Origin: Acetivibrio thermocellus ATCC 27405
GTDB lineage: Bacteria > Bacillota > Clostridia > Acetivibrionales > Acetivibrionaceae
Direction of reading: 5' to 3'
Length of the DNA: 64,000 nucleotides
NCBI RefSeq assembly: GCF_000015865.1
Contig: NC_009012.1
Span: 3,031,081-3,095,080, forward strand
Shown here: piece after piece, positions 18,715 to 27,750 of the stretch
How positions within the stretch are numbered: position 1 is the first letter of the stretch
Layout of the letters: every line of letters starts with the position of its first letter
Made by a program: the position numbers and the translations under genes
Notes under the pieces: model-generated
The model's database searches: none
Seen by the model: only the letters and a program-made list of their open reading frames with translations
What the model was told of the DNA's origin: nothing

Positions 18715-19185
18715 TTATTCCTTGAAATTTTTATACGGATTTTTGACAAGGTTTGAATTCAAGTATCTTGGGTCGCCGGTAACTTCCCTGCCGATCCAGT
18801 CGGGCTTTTTGAAAACTGCGTTTTCATCGGGAAGCTCAATTTCAGCAATTACCAATCCCTCATTTTCCCCGAGAAATTCGTCAACTTCCCAGGTGAATCC
18901 TTCAAATTGAAATTTATATCTAAGCTTTTCTATAACGGGCTTTTCGCACAGGTATTCCAGTATTTCATTTGCTTCGCCCACAGGAATTTCATACTCGTAT
19001 TCCAACCTCGAAATTCCCGTTGACGTTCCTTTAACCGTAAGATAGCCTTTGTCATTAAATACACGCACTCTGACTGATTTGTCCTTGTCGAAGAAAATGT
19101 AACCCTGCCGGTACAGCACTCCTTTTGCCAAGCTTTTGTAAGCATCACCGCTTACAATAAATTTTTTTTCGATTTCCTTTCCCAT
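18715..19185 (-). CDS. CYTH/triphosphate tunnel metalloenzyme (CthTTM)
   Basis: 156 residues; I recognise this as the C. thermocellum TTM protein. The N-terminal EIEKK fits the ExExK signature of the CYTH superfamily, followed by alternating charged strands lining the tunnel (VRVRVFNDKGYLTVKG, YEYEIP, EKLRYKF, WEVDEFLGENEGLVIAEIE). The family hydrolyses inorganic triphosphate and nucleoside triphosphates in a metal-dependent way. It precedes the Ppx/GppA-type exopolyphosphatase gene's 3' end on the same strand, consistent with a shared role in polyphosphate metabolism (inference). Confidence 0.9.
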   Translation of the reverse strand: MGKEIEKKFIVSGDAYKSLAKGVLYRQGYIFFDKDKSVRVRVFNDKGYLTVKGTSTGISRLEYEYEIPVGEANEILEYLCEKPVIEKLRYKFQFEGFTWEVDEFLGENEGLVIAEIELPDENAVFKKPDWIGREVTGDPRYLNSNLVKNPYKNFKE

Positions 19186-19204
19186 AAAACGCCTCCGATT
19201 TGAT

Positions 19205-19415
19205 TAAAGAATAATTAAAAAGAGTGACCACAATGAAAACTGAAAAACAATTACTAAACACTAATATTGAAAAACTATAAAACAATAAAAAATTAAAGAA
19301 TTAGCTAAAAAACAAACCAAAAAAGCAAAATGCAAAAAGCAAACTGAAAAAAGGTAAATTGCAAAGTAAACTATAAAATGACTTACAAATTAAACTGTAA
19401 AGATTTAGCCGGCTG
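19205..19415. other. A-rich low-complexity spacer
   Basis: About 210 bases in which A dominates the plus strand. A loose unit of the form AAACT(G/AT)(T)AAA recurs at roughly 19237, 19271, 19341, 19369 and 19391. It separates the TTM gene from the exopolyphosphatase gene. No reading frame or hairpin of note was seen. Confidence 0.6.
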
Positions 19416-19454
19416 AGGTATGAAAAATCTGTTATTGATGATTATTTTAATTGC

Positions 19455-20975
19455 TTATGTTACGACAAGAAATTTTCCAAAGACCTTGCGAAAAGTATTG
19501 CTGTGTTCGTTGGCAAGACTTATTTCAAGTTCGGCATCCCCTTCTCTTATTGTCCGGATCTTGACCGTGTCACCAAGGATTTGACATTCCAAAGCCTTTA
19601 TCACAGACATTTCGCTTCTGTCAAGACATTCTGCCAGTTTCAAAAACACCGAAAGCTTTTTCCACAGCTCTATATCTCCCGGCAGAAGAATTTTTTCATA
19701 GCGCGTTTGCCAGTCCTCCTTGAAATCCTCATCGGAATGGGATGCAGCTATGGCGGCTGCCAGCAAAGTTTCCCTGTGGGTAAATCCGGCAAGTCTGGAG
19801 TTTAAGATTATGTAAAATGAATGTCGGTGGTGTTCGTAGTAGCTTATGGAAATACCGATGTCATGCAGAAGCGATGCCACTTCCAGAAGCTTTCTTGCGT
19901 CCTCTCCGTAGTTATGCAGGTATTTTAGCTGATCGAATAAGGAGAGAGCAAGAAAACAGACATGTTTTGCGTGATTCTTTCTTACGCCGTAAAGCTCCAT
20001 GAAGCTTTTGAGGCTAAAGCTCAAGGCGTCTGTAAATTTTGCCCTGGGATTGGTTTTGGAAATATAGTCAAAAAGAATACCTTCCCTAAGGCCAAACCCG
20101 CTTGTTAAAATGCGGGACGGAGAACAAACCGATATAATGGCTTTAAGGATTGCAAGCCCGCCTACAATTATGTCGGCCCGTTTGGAGGAAAGACCTTTTA
20201 CTTTTTTGCGGGACTTTAGATCCATATTTGCAAGGTCATTATATATGCTGTTAAAATCTTCAATAGGTATCTCATAATTGTGAGTATAATTTATGGGATA
20301 TTCAATACGGTTTCTGTGGATTTTTCCGAGGTTTCGGATTGTTCCTCCCAAACCTATCAGTGTCTTGTTTTTTTCCTGCCGGAGCCAGTCCTGGTCTTTT
20401 AGCATCTCGCAGATACTGTCTTCCAGACGGGAGAGATTTTCCTGATTTATAACATCTTTGCCGATAAAGTTTTCCGTTGCAACAACTGCACCTACAGGAA
20501 TTGATATGGAATTAATCATACTGTTGTCTTTAAAAAAAATTATTTCCGTACTTCCGCCGCCAATATCAACAATAATTCCCTCATGGATGTTAAGGGAGTA
20601 AGTTGCCGCCTTGAAAGCGTAAAAAGCCTCTTCCTCACCGGAAAGCAGTCTGAAATTAATGTCTGTGGCACCGGTTAAAAGCTTTAAAAACTGATCCCTG
20701 TTTTCCGCCTTTCTTACCGCTGCAGTGGCAACACCTATGATGCGATTGCAGGGTATGCCGTATGAATTGCACAATTTCCTGTATAGTTTGACGGTTTTTA
20801 CGGTTTTGTGCATGGCAATATCATTTAGTAGCCTTCCGTCAATCATGTTTTCGCTCAGTCTTATGGTCTCTTTTATGTCATCGACGAGTCTGAAAGTACC
20901 ACTGGGCAATATTTCGAATATAACGAGCCTTACGGAGTTTGAGCCAAGGTCAATTATTCCTATTTTTTTTGACAT
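19455..20975 (-). CDS. ppx: Ppx/GppA phosphatase with HD domain
   Basis: About 506 residues. The N-terminal actin/HSP70-like fold carries IDLGSNSVRLVIFE (phosphate loop 1) and VDIGGGSTEIIFF (loop 2), as in exopolyphosphatase and pppGpp phosphohydrolase. A C-terminal HD-type domain (LLHDIGISISYYEHHRHSF, about residue 375) completes the long form. The ATG at 20975 is preferred to a GTG four codons upstream; the ribosome site (GGGAT) is weak. Whether it acts on polyphosphate or pppGpp cannot be read from sequence. Confidence 0.88.
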   Translation of the reverse strand: MSKKIGIIDLGSNSVRLVIFEILPSGTFRLVDDIKETIRLSENMIDGRLLNDIAMHKTVKTVKLYRKLCNSYGIPCNRIIGVATAAVRKAENRDQFLKLLTGATDINFRLLSGEEEAFYAFKAATYSLNIHEGIIVDIGGGSTEIIFFKDNSMINSISIPVGAVVATENFIGKDVINQENLSRLEDSICEMLKDQDWLRQEKNKTLIGLGGTIRNLGKIHRNRIEYPINYTHNYEIPIEDFNSIYNDLANMDLKSRKKVKGLSSKRADIIVGGLAILKAIISVCSPSRILTSGFGLREGILFDYISKTNPRAKFTDALSFSLKSFMELYGVRKNHAKHVCFLALSLFDQLKYLHNYGEDARKLLEVASLLHDIGISISYYEHHRHSFYIILNSRLAGFTHRETLLAAAIAASHSDEDFKEDWQTRYEKILLPGDIELWKKLSVFLKLAECLDRSEMSVIKALECQILGDTVKIRTIREGDAELEISLANEHSNTFRKVFGKFLVVT

Positions 20976-21053
20976 GGTTAATCCCACATTTCTTTTAATT
21001 TGAATTAAACTGCTTCTTATTCTAAGATAAAGCTGCCAAGTTTTTTCATCCTA

Positions 21054-21059
21054 ATTATA
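21054..21059 (-). promoter_or_regulatory. Candidate -10 box for the ppx gene; divergent intergenic region
   Basis: The 353-base gap 20976-21328 separates divergent genes. On the minus strand a perfect TATAAT lies about 80 bases before the ppx ATG, with only a weak -35 match. On the plus strand an AT-rich tract at 21195-21212 (TTATATTATAATAATA) may serve the dehydrogenase gene. No reading frame was supported here. Confidence 0.35.
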
Positions 21060-21328
21060 CCACATAAAATCTTGTAAGAATAACTTTTATCATCCTGTAA
21101 AAATTATATATTTTATAGAGCGCAAAATTAATAGAAAAAAGTCGACAAACCACAGCGGAAAAAGCATATGCAAAGCCTTCAAAAATAATGTTTCTTATAT
21201 TATAATAATAGATATGCAAAAGTTAATATCAAAGTTAATATCTTCTAAATATAAATAACATGACATTTAAAGCATAAGCTGTACAAGTTGTGGCAATAAA
21301 CCGCTGACAAAAAAGGAGAATGAAATAA

Positions 21329-22435
21329 ATGAATTTTAAATTTAAGATAGGTACAAAAGTTTTCTTCGGAAAAGAATGTGTGAAAGAAAACAAAGCCGTA
21401 TTTAAAGATTTTCGCAAAAGAGCTTTGCTGGTTACGGGAAAGAACTCCGCAAAGGCAAGCGGAGCTTTTTCGGACGTCGTTGAGGTACTTGAAGAGTATG
21501 GCATTGATTATGAGATTTATGACAGAGTGGCAAACAATCCTTCTCTTGAAAATGTCAAAGAGGGAGGGGAAGCGGCAAGAAAATTTGATGCCGATTTTAT
21601 CATCGGAATCGGAGGAGGCTCGCCTTTGGACGCTTCGAAGGCGGTAGCGGTGCTTGCGACAAATGATATTGAGCCTGTGGACTTGTACAAAAATGTGTTT
21701 GAAAACAAGCCCCTTCCCATAATAGCAATTCCCACCACAGCGGGGACCGGAAGCGAGGTTACCCCTTATTCGATTCTTACCCGTGACGATATGAAAACCA
21801 AAAAGAGCTTCGGTAACGAGGACACTTTTCCGGCTGTGGCATTCATTGATGCCAGGTATACCGAAAGTATGTCCTATGAAACAACGGTGGATACGGCACT
21901 GGATGCGTTTACCCATGCGCTGGAGGGATATTTGGGAAGAAGGAGCACACCGGTCAGTGATATTTTGGCTGTTGAAGCCATAAGGATATTTGGTGAATGT
22001 CTGGAAAACCTTTTAAACAACAAATTTGACTATGACGTGAGGGAAAAACTTTTATACATGTCCATGCTGGGCGGTATGGTAATATCCCATACTGGGACGA
22101 CAATAATACATGGCATGGGATATTCTCTCACATATTTTAAAGACATTCCCCACGGAAGGGCAAACGGAATGCTTGTAAGAGAGTATCTTAAGTATAATTA
22201 TGAAGCGGCAAAAGAAAAAACGGATAATGTGCTGAGGCTTCTCAAAGTACCGTCCATTGACGCCTTTGGAGAAATAATTGACAGACTGATTCCCCAAAAG
22301 CCTGTTTTGACAAAGGAGGAAATTGAGCTTTATGCAAGCCTGGCAATGAAGCAGAACAGCACTTTGTCCAATGCACGCACGGTGGTTAAAGAGGACATGG
22401 AAGAAATATTTAAAAATACTTTCGGGAAAGGTTGA
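21329..22435 (+). CDS. Iron-containing alcohol dehydrogenase
   Basis: 368-residue NAD(P)-dependent group III alcohol dehydrogenase. The nucleotide-binding GIGGGSPLDASKA (about 92-104), PTTAGTGSEVTPYSI (about 135) and the iron-binding segments DAFTHALEGYL and the later DIPHGRANGM are conserved. A strong AAAAGGAGAA ribosome site precedes the ATG. Candidates include butanol, propanediol or aldehyde/alcohol interconversion in fermentation; specificity is unknown. The phosphodiesterase gene follows after 11 bases. Confidence 0.9.
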   Translation: MNFKFKIGTKVFFGKECVKENKAVFKDFRKRALLVTGKNSAKASGAFSDVVEVLEEYGIDYEIYDRVANNPSLENVKEGGEAARKFDADFIIGIGGGSPLDASKAVAVLATNDIEPVDLYKNVFENKPLPIIAIPTTAGTGSEVTPYSILTRDDMKTKKSFGNEDTFPAVAFIDARYTESMSYETTVDTALDAFTHALEGYLGRRSTPVSDILAVEAIRIFGECLENLLNNKFDYDVREKLLYMSMLGGMVISHTGTTIIHGMGYSLTYFKDIPHGRANGMLVREYLKYNYEAAKEKTDNVLRLLKVPSIDAFGEIIDRLIPQKPVLTKEEIELYASLAMKQNSTLSNARTVVKEDMEEIFKNTFGKG

Positions 22436-22446
22436 TATAAGGCTTT

Positions 22447-22932
22447 ATGATAATAGGAGTGGTATCGGACACCCATGTGGGGGGAAGGATAAAAAGTCTT
22501 CCGAAAGAACTTTTAGACGGGCTTCGTGGAGTGGACCTTATAATTCATGCCGGGGATATTTTAAAGGACTTTGTGATATATGAACTGGAAGAGATAGCAC
22601 CGGTTGAGGCTGTGGCGGGAAATAACGATGATTATTACATGCAGCACAAACTCGGTGTCAAAAAGATAATAAATGCAGGTAAATTTAAAATAGGCATAAC
22701 TCATGGATACGGGGGAGTCAATGCGTTAAAAAAGGCAATGGCGACGTTTGCGAGAGACAGTGTGGATTGTGTGGTATTTGGACACAGCCACGCACCTTAT
22801 AATGAAAGGATAGACGGAGTATTATATGTAAATCCCGGCTCGCCCACAGATAAAAGGTTTCAAAAACAGTATTCATACGCACTCTTAAAGGTGGATGATT
22901 CGGGGATTTCGGCGGAGATTAAATATTTTTAG
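22447..22932 (+). CDS. YfcE/MJ0936-family metallophosphodiesterase
   Basis: 161-residue calcineurin-like phosphoesterase. All metal motifs are visible: VSDTHVGG (D-x-H), HAGDI (GD), GNND (GNxD), THG and FGHSHAP (GHxH). Proteins of this family cleave phosphodiesters with a two-metal centre; the cellular substrate is generally unknown. It sits between the dehydrogenase and folP genes and is probably cotranscribed. Confidence 0.88.
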   Translation: MIIGVVSDTHVGGRIKSLPKELLDGLRGVDLIIHAGDILKDFVIYELEEIAPVEAVAGNNDDYYMQHKLGVKKIINAGKFKIGITHGYGGVNALKKAMATFARDSVDCVVFGHSHAPYNERIDGVLYVNPGSPTDKRFQKQYSYALLKVDDSGISAEIKYF

Positions 22933-22971
22933 TTCCCGGGCATTTCCAAATAAGAAGGATGAGGGATTTGT

Positions 22972-24153
22972 ATGATAAACGCAAGAATTGTCTACATAAA
23001 TGATATGCATGAAGCAAAAGAAGAAATCCGCAAAATCGGTGTGGATGCGTCAGCCATAACATGGCTTTCACCCAAAGCATTGTCCATTGCAATAAAGCTT
23101 GAGAATGTAAGCTCTTATGAGGCAAACATACTCAAGCAGGAAATGCTGGCCAAGGGCGGAGATGCCGCCGTAAACAGAGGTGTGGCAAATTTCAGCACGG
23201 AAAGCTCCGATGTTCTCCTGATGGGCACATACAGCCAGTTTAACAAACTTGTGTACAAGCTTCGCATGCACGGCGGAAGTTTCAAGGAAATTACCGATGA
23301 AATCCAAAGGCTTCTGGAAGGTTTGGAGAAGGGAAAGCCGGAGTATTTTGAATGCGGCAAGTATAGACTGCCCATAGGAGAAAAAACTTATGTGATGGGA
23401 ATACTCAATGTTACACCGGATTCTTTCTCCGACGGTGGAAAATATCTTGATATTGACAGTGCGGTAAAAAGAGCCAGGGAAATGGTGGATGAAGGCGCTG
23501 ACATAATAGATGTGGGAGGAGAGTCGACGAGGCCCGGGCATCAGCCCGTTGATGCCCTGGAGGAAATAAACCGGGTGATACCGGTTATAGAAAGGCTTTC
23601 AAAGGAGTTGAATGTGCCCATATCGGTTGACACCAGCAAGGCTCAGGTTGCAGAAAAGGCTCTTTGTGCGGGTGCCTGCATTGTAAATGACGTTTGGGGC
23701 CTCCAGAGGGACCCGGACATGGCGGAGGTTGTATCAAAGCACGGTGCAGGAGTAATTATGATGCACAACAGTGACACCAAAGAATACAAGGACCTAATGG
23801 GTGACATTATAAGGTTTTTGAGAAAGAGTGTTGAAATAGCCGAAAAGGCCGGAATTACCAGGGAAAATATGGTTATTGACCCCGGAATAGGCTTTGGAAA
23901 GACTTTGGAGCACAACCTGGAAGTAATGAGAAGAATGAGGGAACTAAACACCCTAAACCTTCCGGTTCTTCTTGGGACATCAAGAAAGTCCATGATAGGA
24001 AATGTTTTGGATTTGCCTGTAAATGAAAGGCTTGAAGGGACTGCCGCAACCATTACCCTTGGTATTGCCAACGGGGCGGATATAGTGAGAGTCCACGATG
24101 TAAAGGAAATGGTGCGGGTGGCAAGGATGACCGATGCTATGGTAAGAGTTTGA
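22972..24153 (+). CDS. folP: Dihydropteroate synthase with N-terminal extension
   Basis: Condenses p-aminobenzoate with 6-hydroxymethyl-dihydropterin diphosphate. The TIM-barrel enzyme occupies about residues 125-393, with GILNVTPDSFSDGG, DVGGESTRPG, SVDTSKA, NDVWG, DPGIGFGKT and LLGTSRKS. The first ~120 residues are an additional domain seen in other clostridial FolP proteins; its function is unknown to me. A run of Ser/Thr-rich sequence before the barrel likely forms the linker. folB and folK follow. Confidence 0.93.
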   Translation: MINARIVYINDMHEAKEEIRKIGVDASAITWLSPKALSIAIKLENVSSYEANILKQEMLAKGGDAAVNRGVANFSTESSDVLLMGTYSQFNKLVYKLRMHGGSFKEITDEIQRLLEGLEKGKPEYFECGKYRLPIGEKTYVMGILNVTPDSFSDGGKYLDIDSAVKRAREMVDEGADIIDVGGESTRPGHQPVDALEEINRVIPVIERLSKELNVPISVDTSKAQVAEKALCAGACIVNDVWGLQRDPDMAEVVSKHGAGVIMMHNSDTKEYKDLMGDIIRFLRKSVEIAEKAGITRENMVIDPGIGFGKTLEHNLEVMRRMRELNTLNLPVLLGTSRKSMIGNVLDLPVNERLEGTAATITLGIANGADIVRVHDVKEMVRVARMTDAMVRV

Positions 24154-24180
24154 TTTTTATGGGACAAAAGGATTGGGGAT

Positions 24181-24558
24181 ATGGCAGTTATGGATAAAAT
24201 AGTACTCAGGGATATGAAGTTCTACGGCTACCATGGTGTTTTCCCCGAAGAGAGGGAAAAGGGACAAAATTTCTATATAGATGTTGAAGCTTATTTGGAT
24301 TTGAGAAGGGCCGGCGAAACCGACGAGCTTGAAGATACCGTGGATTATTCTAAAATATATGATATTATAAAATATATAAATGAAAATAATAAATTTCGAC
24401 TGATTGAGACCTTTGCCCATATCATTTCCCGGGAAATTTTGTCGACATTTAGGCAAATAGATCGGATTGTTGTACGGGTCAGAAAACCTGAAGCTCCTAT
24501 AGAAGGGGAATTTAAATGGGTAGGAGTGGAAGTAGAGAGGTTTTCCAATGAATTATAA
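24181..24558 (+). CDS. folB: Dihydroneopterin aldolase
   Basis: 125 residues, T-fold enzyme releasing glycolaldehyde from dihydroneopterin. Conserved YGYHGVFPEEREKGQNFYIDVE at the start (active-site Glu), LIETFAHIISREIL and the late VRKPEAPI carrying the catalytic Lys. Its last 11 bases overlap folK, indicating translational coupling. folE was not seen in the window, so GTP cyclohydrolase is encoded elsewhere. Confidence 0.93.
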   Translation: MAVMDKIVLRDMKFYGYHGVFPEEREKGQNFYIDVEAYLDLRRAGETDELEDTVDYSKIYDIIKYINENNKFRLIETFAHIISREILSTFRQIDRIVVRVRKPEAPIEGEFKWVGVEVERFSNEL

Positions 24559-25063
24559 AGTGTTTTTATCATTAGGATCAAACATAGAAGACAGAGAAAA
24601 ATATTTGCTGGATGCCATTGACAATATTTCTGCTGTCTCTGGTGTAAGCCTTGAAAAAATTTCGAATATTTACGAGACTGAACCGGTGGGTTATACTGAG
24701 CAGGGACGGTTTTTAAACATGGCTGCACAAATTAGTACCTCTCTTGAGGCGGAAGAACTTCTTGATAAACTTTTGGAAATAGAGAAGCTTTTGAAGAGAG
24801 AGAGAATAATTCACTGGGGACCAAGGACAATAGATATTGACATTCTCACTTACGGTGATTTGAGAATTGATACGCCAAAGCTTAAAGTTCCCCATCCACG
24901 AATGTTTGAAAGAGCTTTTGTTTTAATACCGCTGATGGATATTTGTGAGAAAGAAAGGCTTTATGGTATAAATATTAATGATGCATTGGATAAGTGCGGT
25001 GACAAGGACGGAGTAAGGTTGTATAAAAAAATGACGGTTTGTGATTTGCCTGGAGGTTGCTAA
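24548..25063 (+). CDS. folK: 2-Amino-4-hydroxy-6-hydroxymethyldihydropteridine diphosphokinase
   Basis: 171 residues; transfers diphosphate from ATP to 6-hydroxymethyl-dihydropterin. It starts FLSLGSNIEDREKYL, has YETEPVGYTEQGRFLN, and the signature GPRTIDIDIL with the metal-binding DxD, then VPHPRMFERAFVLIPL. Start inside folB, so the three folate genes are one operon. Confidence 0.93.
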   Translation: MNYKVFLSLGSNIEDREKYLLDAIDNISAVSGVSLEKISNIYETEPVGYTEQGRFLNMAAQISTSLEAEELLDKLLEIEKLLKRERIIHWGPRTIDIDILTYGDLRIDTPKLKVPHPRMFERAFVLIPLMDICEKERLYGININDALDKCGDKDGVRLYKKMTVCDLPGGC

Positions 25064-25131
25064 AGTAATATAATTAATATAATCGGATTAGTTCAGTATG
25101 CTGCAAAGGAAAGGTTTTTGGAGGTGTCTTG

Positions 25132-25758
25132 ATGGTAGAAGTATACTACTACATCCCCAAAGAAGAAGTTGAAAATGCTGTAGAGTGCGGTTTGAAGCTG
25201 TCAGAGTATTTCGACAAGGAAGTGGTTATAGGAAACACCAGGCAAAAATGCATATCAGCACTTCTGAACCCTAAAGATGATATGGAGAAATACAGATCCG
25301 AAAGCTTGAGATGTGTTAAGCTTGAGCTGCCTCCGGAGTATTGCTTTGTGGCTGACAAATATTTGTATGAAATTGGTCTTAACCATTCAGAGGTGATGGA
25401 ACTTTATCTTGACTCAATTATGCCGATTAAAGATTATACCTTTGGATTGTACAGACTTCCGGAATGCCTTGTTACAAGCACTGTTATAGGTGAACACATA
25501 AACCTTTTGAATAAAGGGCTGGATTCCCCTGTTTTATTTGACAATTCCGAGGAATTATATATAAATAATGCGATTGAAAACTTAAAAGAAGATTATCCTG
25601 ATATTAACGACATAATGCTGTACTTTTTCTACCGTGATCTGGAAAAGAAAGGCAAGTTAAAGAGGATAGAGGACGAAGGAAGCAAAGTGGTTGTTTTCCT
25701 GGACGAAAAAGCGGGCAAAACTTTTATTGCAAAAAAACCGGACAGTTGTTTTGAGTGA
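25132..25758 (+). CDS. Conserved hypothetical protein
   Basis: 208 residues from the ATG at 25132, placed after TTTGGAGGTG (a TTG one codon earlier is less likely). No signal peptide or membrane segment. It reads as an alpha/beta protein with a DYTFGLYRLPE stretch and a charged C-terminus ending IAKKPDSCFE. I do not recognise the family. It lies between folK and birA, four bases before birA, so it is likely coexpressed with them. Confidence 0.65.
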   Translation: MVEVYYYIPKEEVENAVECGLKLSEYFDKEVVIGNTRQKCISALLNPKDDMEKYRSESLRCVKLELPPEYCFVADKYLYEIGLNHSEVMELYLDSIMPIKDYTFGLYRLPECLVTSTVIGEHINLLNKGLDSPVLFDNSEELYINNAIENLKEDYPDINDIMLYFFYRDLEKKGKLKRIEDEGSKVVVFLDEKAGKTFIAKKPDSCFE

Positions 25759-25761
25759 GAG

Positions 25762-26778
25762 ATGATAAAGGTGAAAGAGGTAATTTTGAAAAAATTAAAA
25801 GAATCAACACAAGACTATGTTTCCGGCGAGGAACTGAGCAATATCCTTGGTGTGTCAAGGACGGCGGTATGGAAATGTATTAACGAGTTGAAAAAGGAAG
25901 GGTATGTTATTGATTCTTCTTCAAAAAAGGGCTATAAATTATGTTATGTGCCTGATATAATTAACTCATGGGAGATAAAAGAAGGCCTTGGCACCAGGAT
26001 TATCGGCCAAAATATTCACTGCTTTTCCGAGATTGATTCAACCAACAACTATGCGAAAACACTTGCTCAAAAGGGTTGCGATGACGGTACGGTTGTTTTG
26101 GCCGAACACCAGACCCAGGGACGGGGAAGGCTTGGCAGAAGCTGGGATTCCATGGGCGGAAAAGGAATATGGATGTCCATTGTGCTTCGACCGGCTGTTG
26201 GATTGGAGGATGTGCAGATTATCACTCTTGCTGCCGCTGTGGCAGTGGTTTTGGCATTCAAGAAAGTAATGGGCATAGATGCCGGGATAAAGTGGCCCAA
26301 CGATATAGTGCTGGACGGAAAAAAAGTTTGCGGTATACTCACTGAAATGAGCATGGAGATGGAAAGAATCAATTTCCTCATTCTTGGGATTGGAATAAAC
26401 TTTAGTCATGAGGAATCTGAATTTCCTGAAGAGATAAGAGACAGAGCTACATCTTTGGGCATTTATTTAAAAGAGAAAAAAGGTATGGATATTTCCCGTT
26501 TTAAAAGGAGTCATCTTATAAGAGCAATATTGTCGGAACTGGAAGAAGTATATGACATGATTAACGAAGGCAAAGCAGGTGTAATTGTGGAAGAATGGAA
26601 AAAGTATTCGGTGACACTGGGAAAAGAAGTGGTTATAAAGTACAGGGAGGAGCAGTACACCGGGATTGCGCAGGATGTAGACCAAAGCGGCAGGCTTATA
26701 GTAAAGCAGGATGACGGGACAGTGAGGGAAATTTTGTCGGGGGAGGTTTCTGTAAGAGGACTTTTAGGATATACATAG
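25762..26778 (+). CDS. birA: Bifunctional biotin-[acetyl-CoA-carboxylase] ligase / biotin operon repressor
   Basis: 338 residues. The N-terminal winged helix-turn-helix (VSGEELSNILGVSRTAVWK, about 19-37) binds operators in the group II BirA proteins. The central ligase domain has STNNYAK, GRGRLGRSWDS (biotinyl-AMP loop), KWPNDIVLDGKKVCGIL and GIGINF. The SH3-like C-terminal domain ends VRGLLG. It attaches biotin to carboxylase or decarboxylase subunits. No biotin gene or obvious BirA operator was found in this window. Confidence 0.93.
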   Translation: MIKVKEVILKKLKESTQDYVSGEELSNILGVSRTAVWKCINELKKEGYVIDSSSKKGYKLCYVPDIINSWEIKEGLGTRIIGQNIHCFSEIDSTNNYAKTLAQKGCDDGTVVLAEHQTQGRGRLGRSWDSMGGKGIWMSIVLRPAVGLEDVQIITLAAAVAVVLAFKKVMGIDAGIKWPNDIVLDGKKVCGILTEMSMEMERINFLILGIGINFSHEESEFPEEIRDRATSLGIYLKEKKGMDISRFKRSHLIRAILSELEEVYDMINEGKAGVIVEEWKKYSVTLGKEVVIKYREEQYTGIAQDVDQSGRLIVKQDDGTVREILSGEVSVRGLLGYT

Positions 26779-26868
26779 TGCACAAAGTTGCTTCAATAGA
26801 TTTAGTTATATAGTCTGATATTATTTTGATGTTATTTAATTTAATATTATTATGGGGAGAGTTGAACA

Positions 26869-27657
26869 GTGATAATTGACTTTCATGTACACTGCTTTCC
26901 TGACAAGCTTGCTCCGAGAGCTGTTTCACAACTTGCTGCAAATGCCGGTATTCCTCCGAGGGTTGACGGTACAATAAATGGATTGAAAGAATCAATGAAA
27001 AGAGCCGGTATTTCAAAATCAGTTGTTCTCTCTATTGCAACAAAGCCGACACAGACGGAGAATATCAATAACTGGTCCGCTGAAATTCAGGATGAAGAAA
27101 TTATTGCATTTGGAAGCATTCATCCGGATTACGAAAATTGGAAGGCAGAGCTTTTCAGGATAAAGAACATGGGACTTAAAGGCATTAAATTTCATCCTGA
27201 TTATCAGAAATTCTTTGTAGATGACAAAAAGATGTTTCCAATTTATGAAACAGCTTTTGGACTGGGACTTATAGTGGTATTTCATGCAGGTGTGGATATC
27301 GGCCTTCCTGCGCCGTATCATGCGACACCTGAAAGACTTGAAAAGATTGTGCGGACATTTCCGCGGTGCAAAGTTGTAGCTGCGCATATGGGAGGTTTTT
27401 CCTTATGGGATGATGTGGAACGATTCCTGGTAGGGACCGACATATATTTGGATACTTCATACAGTCTGGACTTTATGGACGGTGAGCAGGCCAAAAGGAT
27501 TATCAGGAACCATGATGTGAAGAAAATTCTTTTTGCGACAGATTCTCCATGGGCAGACCAAAAGGAAGCAATTTCAAAACTTAAAAGTCTGAATCTTGAC
27601 AAAGAGACAGAAGATGCCATTTTAGGTTTGAATGCGAAGGCTTTATTGGGATTGTGA
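26869..27657 (+). CDS. Amidohydrolase family 2 protein
   Basis: 262-residue metal-dependent TIM-barrel hydrolase/decarboxylase of the Amidohydro_2 group. DFHVHCFPD supplies the HxH pair, then GIKFHPDYQ, VFHAGVDIG, VAAHMGG and FATDSPWAD give the remaining metal and catalytic positions. GTG start after GGGGAGAG. The substrate is unknown. It is inserted between birA and coaX, which are neighbours in many Firmicutes. Confidence 0.82.
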   Translation: MIIDFHVHCFPDKLAPRAVSQLAANAGIPPRVDGTINGLKESMKRAGISKSVVLSIATKPTQTENINNWSAEIQDEEIIAFGSIHPDYENWKAELFRIKNMGLKGIKFHPDYQKFFVDDKKMFPIYETAFGLGLIVVFHAGVDIGLPAPYHATPERLEKIVRTFPRCKVVAAHMGGFSLWDDVERFLVGTDIYLDTSYSLDFMDGEQAKRIIRNHDVKKILFATDSPWADQKEAISKLKSLNLDKETEDAILGLNAKALLGL

Positions 27658-27750
27658 TTGTGACGATAATGATTAAGACTTGTGATTTTGAAGAGTTTTT
27701 TCCTTGACCGAAGCAGACAGGATATACTTATTCCAGAAGGGGGATTCATT

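Noticed and set aside
21245-21916. 223-codon open frame on the minus strand
   Set aside because: Antisense to the iron-containing alcohol dehydrogenase gene, which has all family motifs.
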